Source of the DNA: SMWD01 sp964629475 | GTDB lineage: Bacteria > Pseudomonadota > Gammaproteobacteria > Steroidobacterales > GCA-2729495 | Direction of reading: 5' to 3' | Length of the DNA: 64,000 nt | NCBI GenBank assembly: GCA_964629475.1 | Contig: CAZVQW010000015.1 | Coordinates: 10,544 to 74,543 of the forward strand | Shown here: positions 62,644 to 64,000 of the stretch, piece after piece | Position numbering within the stretch: the first letter of the stretch is position 1 | Layout of the letters: each line of letters starts with the position of its first letter | The notes under the pieces: generated by a model | The model's database searches: none | Told to the model about the DNA's origin: nothing | Seen by the model: the letters and a program-made list of their open reading frames with translations, nothing else | Position numbers and translations under genes: made by a program

Positions 62644-63891
62644 ATGAGGCTGAGAATCTTTGTCATCGACGTGCATGACGATTACCGTAAGTTGCTAAAT
62701 TATCATCTGTCGGCCCACTGGCCGAATTCGAAGGTCCAGCTTTATGATCCCGATGAATTCGGTCGCCTGCCCGCAGATTTTTCCGGCGCGGGTAACGATA
62801 TCGTCTTGCTCGGAGATACGGTCGATGATGAGAATGCGCTCGACTGGCTACGCCAGTTTCATCGCGTGCCGCGATTCCCGCCGGTTATTTTTATTGGTAA
62901 CGGTGATGAGCGGCAAATCGTCGCCGCAATGAAAGCCGGGGCGGCTGACTATATTTCCAAGAGGCGCCTGAATCACCGCAGGCTGATCGACATTGTCAAA
63001 CCGTTTATTGGCCGTGATAACCCGTCATCCAGTTCCGGCCAGTTCTTCGTCGACCAGAAAAAGCTGGCTGATGCGGGCTTGCCGAATCTCAAAGGTTATG
63101 ACCTCAAGCGACGACTCGCGATGAACGAGATTTCTTCCGTCTATCTCGCGCGCGAGCTTGCGAGCGATGGCATGATCGTCCTGAAAATATTGCGCCAGGT
63201 ACCGGATCTTGGCGGCGAGACGGCATTTGACCGGTTTTTGCAGGAATATGAACTGATTGCCAAGATCGATCACCCGAACATTGTGCGTATTTTTGATCTC
63301 GGCATCGCCGATGATCATGCCTTTATCGCAATGGAATATTGTAGTAAGGGCAGCCTGAAACTGAAAATCAGGCAAGGGTTCGAACCGCTGCGCGCATTTC
63401 AGTTGATCCGTCAGATTGCCTCGGCACTCGCCGAACTGCATGACGCCGGCATTATGCACCGCGACCTGAAGCCGACGAACATCATGTTTCGCGAAGACGG
63501 TTCGCTGGTGCTGATCGATTTCGGCCTCGCAAAGCAGGCACAACTCAGAGCCGAGATTACGGGTACCGGTGAGATCTTCGGTACGCCGTATTACATGAGT
63601 CCGGAGCAGGGACATGCGGATAAAGTTGATGAGCGCAGTGACATCTACAGCCTCGGGATTATTTTCTTCGAGATGCTGACGGGCAGGAAGCCGTTTGAAG
63701 GTGGTACCGCGATGGCCGTCATTATTCAGCATCGACAGGCGCCGATTCCACGGCTGCCGGAAGACCTGGAAAAATATCAACCGATGATCGACCGGATGCT
63801 GGCCAAGAAGCCGGAAGATCGGTTTGCATCAGCGAGGGACGTTCTCGCCTGGTCGCCGGCCGGCGATGTGGATAGTTCGGCCGCGTTGTAG
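62644..63891 (+). CDS. Receiver-like domain fused to a Hanks-type Ser/Thr protein kinase
   Basis: 415 residues without a membrane segment. Residues 1 to about 120 resemble a CheY receiver (LRIFVIDVHDDYRKLLNYHL, FIGNGDERQIVAAMKAGAAD, YISKRR), but the phospho-acceptor position reads IVLLGDTV instead of LLLD, so it may be a pseudo-receiver. Residues of about 150-405 are a protein kinase: catalytic Lys in MIVLKILRQV, GIMHRDLKPTNIMF, VLIDFGLAKQ, then GTPYYMSPEQGHADKVDERS and DIYSLG. The glycine loop is weak (RLAMNEISSVYLAR). It lies 31 bp after purF. This is a rare two-component/Hanks hybrid; input and target are unknown. Confidence 0.88.
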   Translation: MRLRIFVIDVHDDYRKLLNYHLSAHWPNSKVQLYDPDEFGRLPADFSGAGNDIVLLGDTVDDENALDWLRQFHRVPRFPPVIFIGNGDERQIVAAMKAGAADYISKRRLNHRRLIDIVKPFIGRDNPSSSSGQFFVDQKKLADAGLPNLKGYDLKRRLAMNEISSVYLARELASDGMIVLKILRQVPDLGGETAFDRFLQEYELIAKIDHPNIVRIFDLGIADDHAFIAMEYCSKGSLKLKIRQGFEPLRAFQLIRQIASALAELHDAGIMHRDLKPTNIMFREDGSLVLIDFGLAKQAQLRAEITGTGEIFGTPYYMSPEQGHADKVDERSDIYSLGIIFFEMLTGRKPFEGGTAMAVIIQHRQAPIPRLPEDLEKYQPMIDRMLAKKPEDRFASARDVLAWSPAGDVDSSAAL

Positions 63892-63908
63892 GGGAAGTGG
63901 GGCCAGGA

Positions 63909-64000
63909 GGGAGATTTTAGTCGCGATTCTTTGCTTCTTTGCGCACTTTCCCTGACCGGTTTTCTTTCTCCGTTGACCCCTCTGAAACGCCGCTGCCATA
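63909..64000. repeat. Second copy of the composite repeat at the right window edge
   Basis: From GGGAGATTTTAGTCGCGATT onward this stretch follows, on the plus strand, the same order as the minus strand of 46806-46710: a REP-like half, CGCGATTCTTTG, CTTTCCCTG, a CGGT-rich part and finally CCCCTCTGAAACGCCGCT. The last block also matches the left arm of foldback 1 (CCCTCGGAAACGCCGCT). The element continues beyond the window. Confidence 0.7.

Overview
The window is a 64-kb piece of a gammaproteobacterial chromosome with moderately high G+C. Three things point to the lineage: the riboflavin run glyA-nrdR-ribD-ribE-ribBA-ribH-nusB-thiL-pgpA; the asd-fimV-truA-accD-folC-SPOR-cvpA-purF block known from pseudomonads and relatives (here without trpF and without metZ after purF); and a complete EF-P modification set (epmB, efp, epmA). 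Tat- and TonB-dependent envelope proteins, Hanks-type kinases and a FimX-like protein fit a free-living, probably marine, surface-exploring bacterium. A more exact placement (for example near Woeseia) would be a guess.

Layout. 0-5.7 kb, minus strand: a signalling cluster of TonB-dependent receptor, YfiR-family periplasmic protein, BarA-like hybrid histidine kinase and the start of a receiver protein. 5.9-8.6 kb, minus: feoA-feoB plus a 59-residue Cys-rich membrane protein, behind a Fur-box-like site. 8.8-9.9 kb: an orphan FHA/TagH-like protein. 10.1-18.5 kb, plus: DUF1820 protein, purL, a small sigma factor with a one-helix partner, a short secreted acidic protein and a DUF3106-like repeat protein, then a large DUF4382-like lipoprotein. 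18.5-26.6 kb, minus: accessory metabolism (orphan solute-binding protein, Tat-exported amidase, secreted beta-rich protein, quinone-oxidoreductase-like protein) and ettA. 26.7-35.1 kb, plus: deacetylase-family enzyme, one-carbon and riboflavin genes, nusB, thiL, pgpA. 35.1-41.7 kb: a kinase with a cyclic-nucleotide-binding domain, xseB (minus), a DUF3501 protein, parE and parC. 41.7-46.2 kb, minus: a FimX-like protein and a FimV-like protein split by an apparent frameshift. 46.2-46.8 kb: nested inverted repeats without a gene. 46.8-50.4 kb: EF-P module and psd. 50.4-62.6 kb, plus: prmB, aroC, asd, fimV, truA, accD, folC, SPOR protein, cvpA, purF. 62.6-63.9 kb: a receiver-like/kinase fusion. 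The right edge carries another copy of the composite repeat seen at 46.7 kb.

Most of the window is conserved housekeeping. The less ordinary parts are the TonB/YfiR/kinase signalling cluster, the FimX-FimV pair with its frameshift and hairpin leader, the scattered phospho-signalling parts (two Hanks kinases and an FHA protein, each away from known partners), the sigma-factor/DUF3106 module, and the composite foldback repeat. No tRNA, rRNA, CRISPR array, insertion sequence or prophage was recognised.
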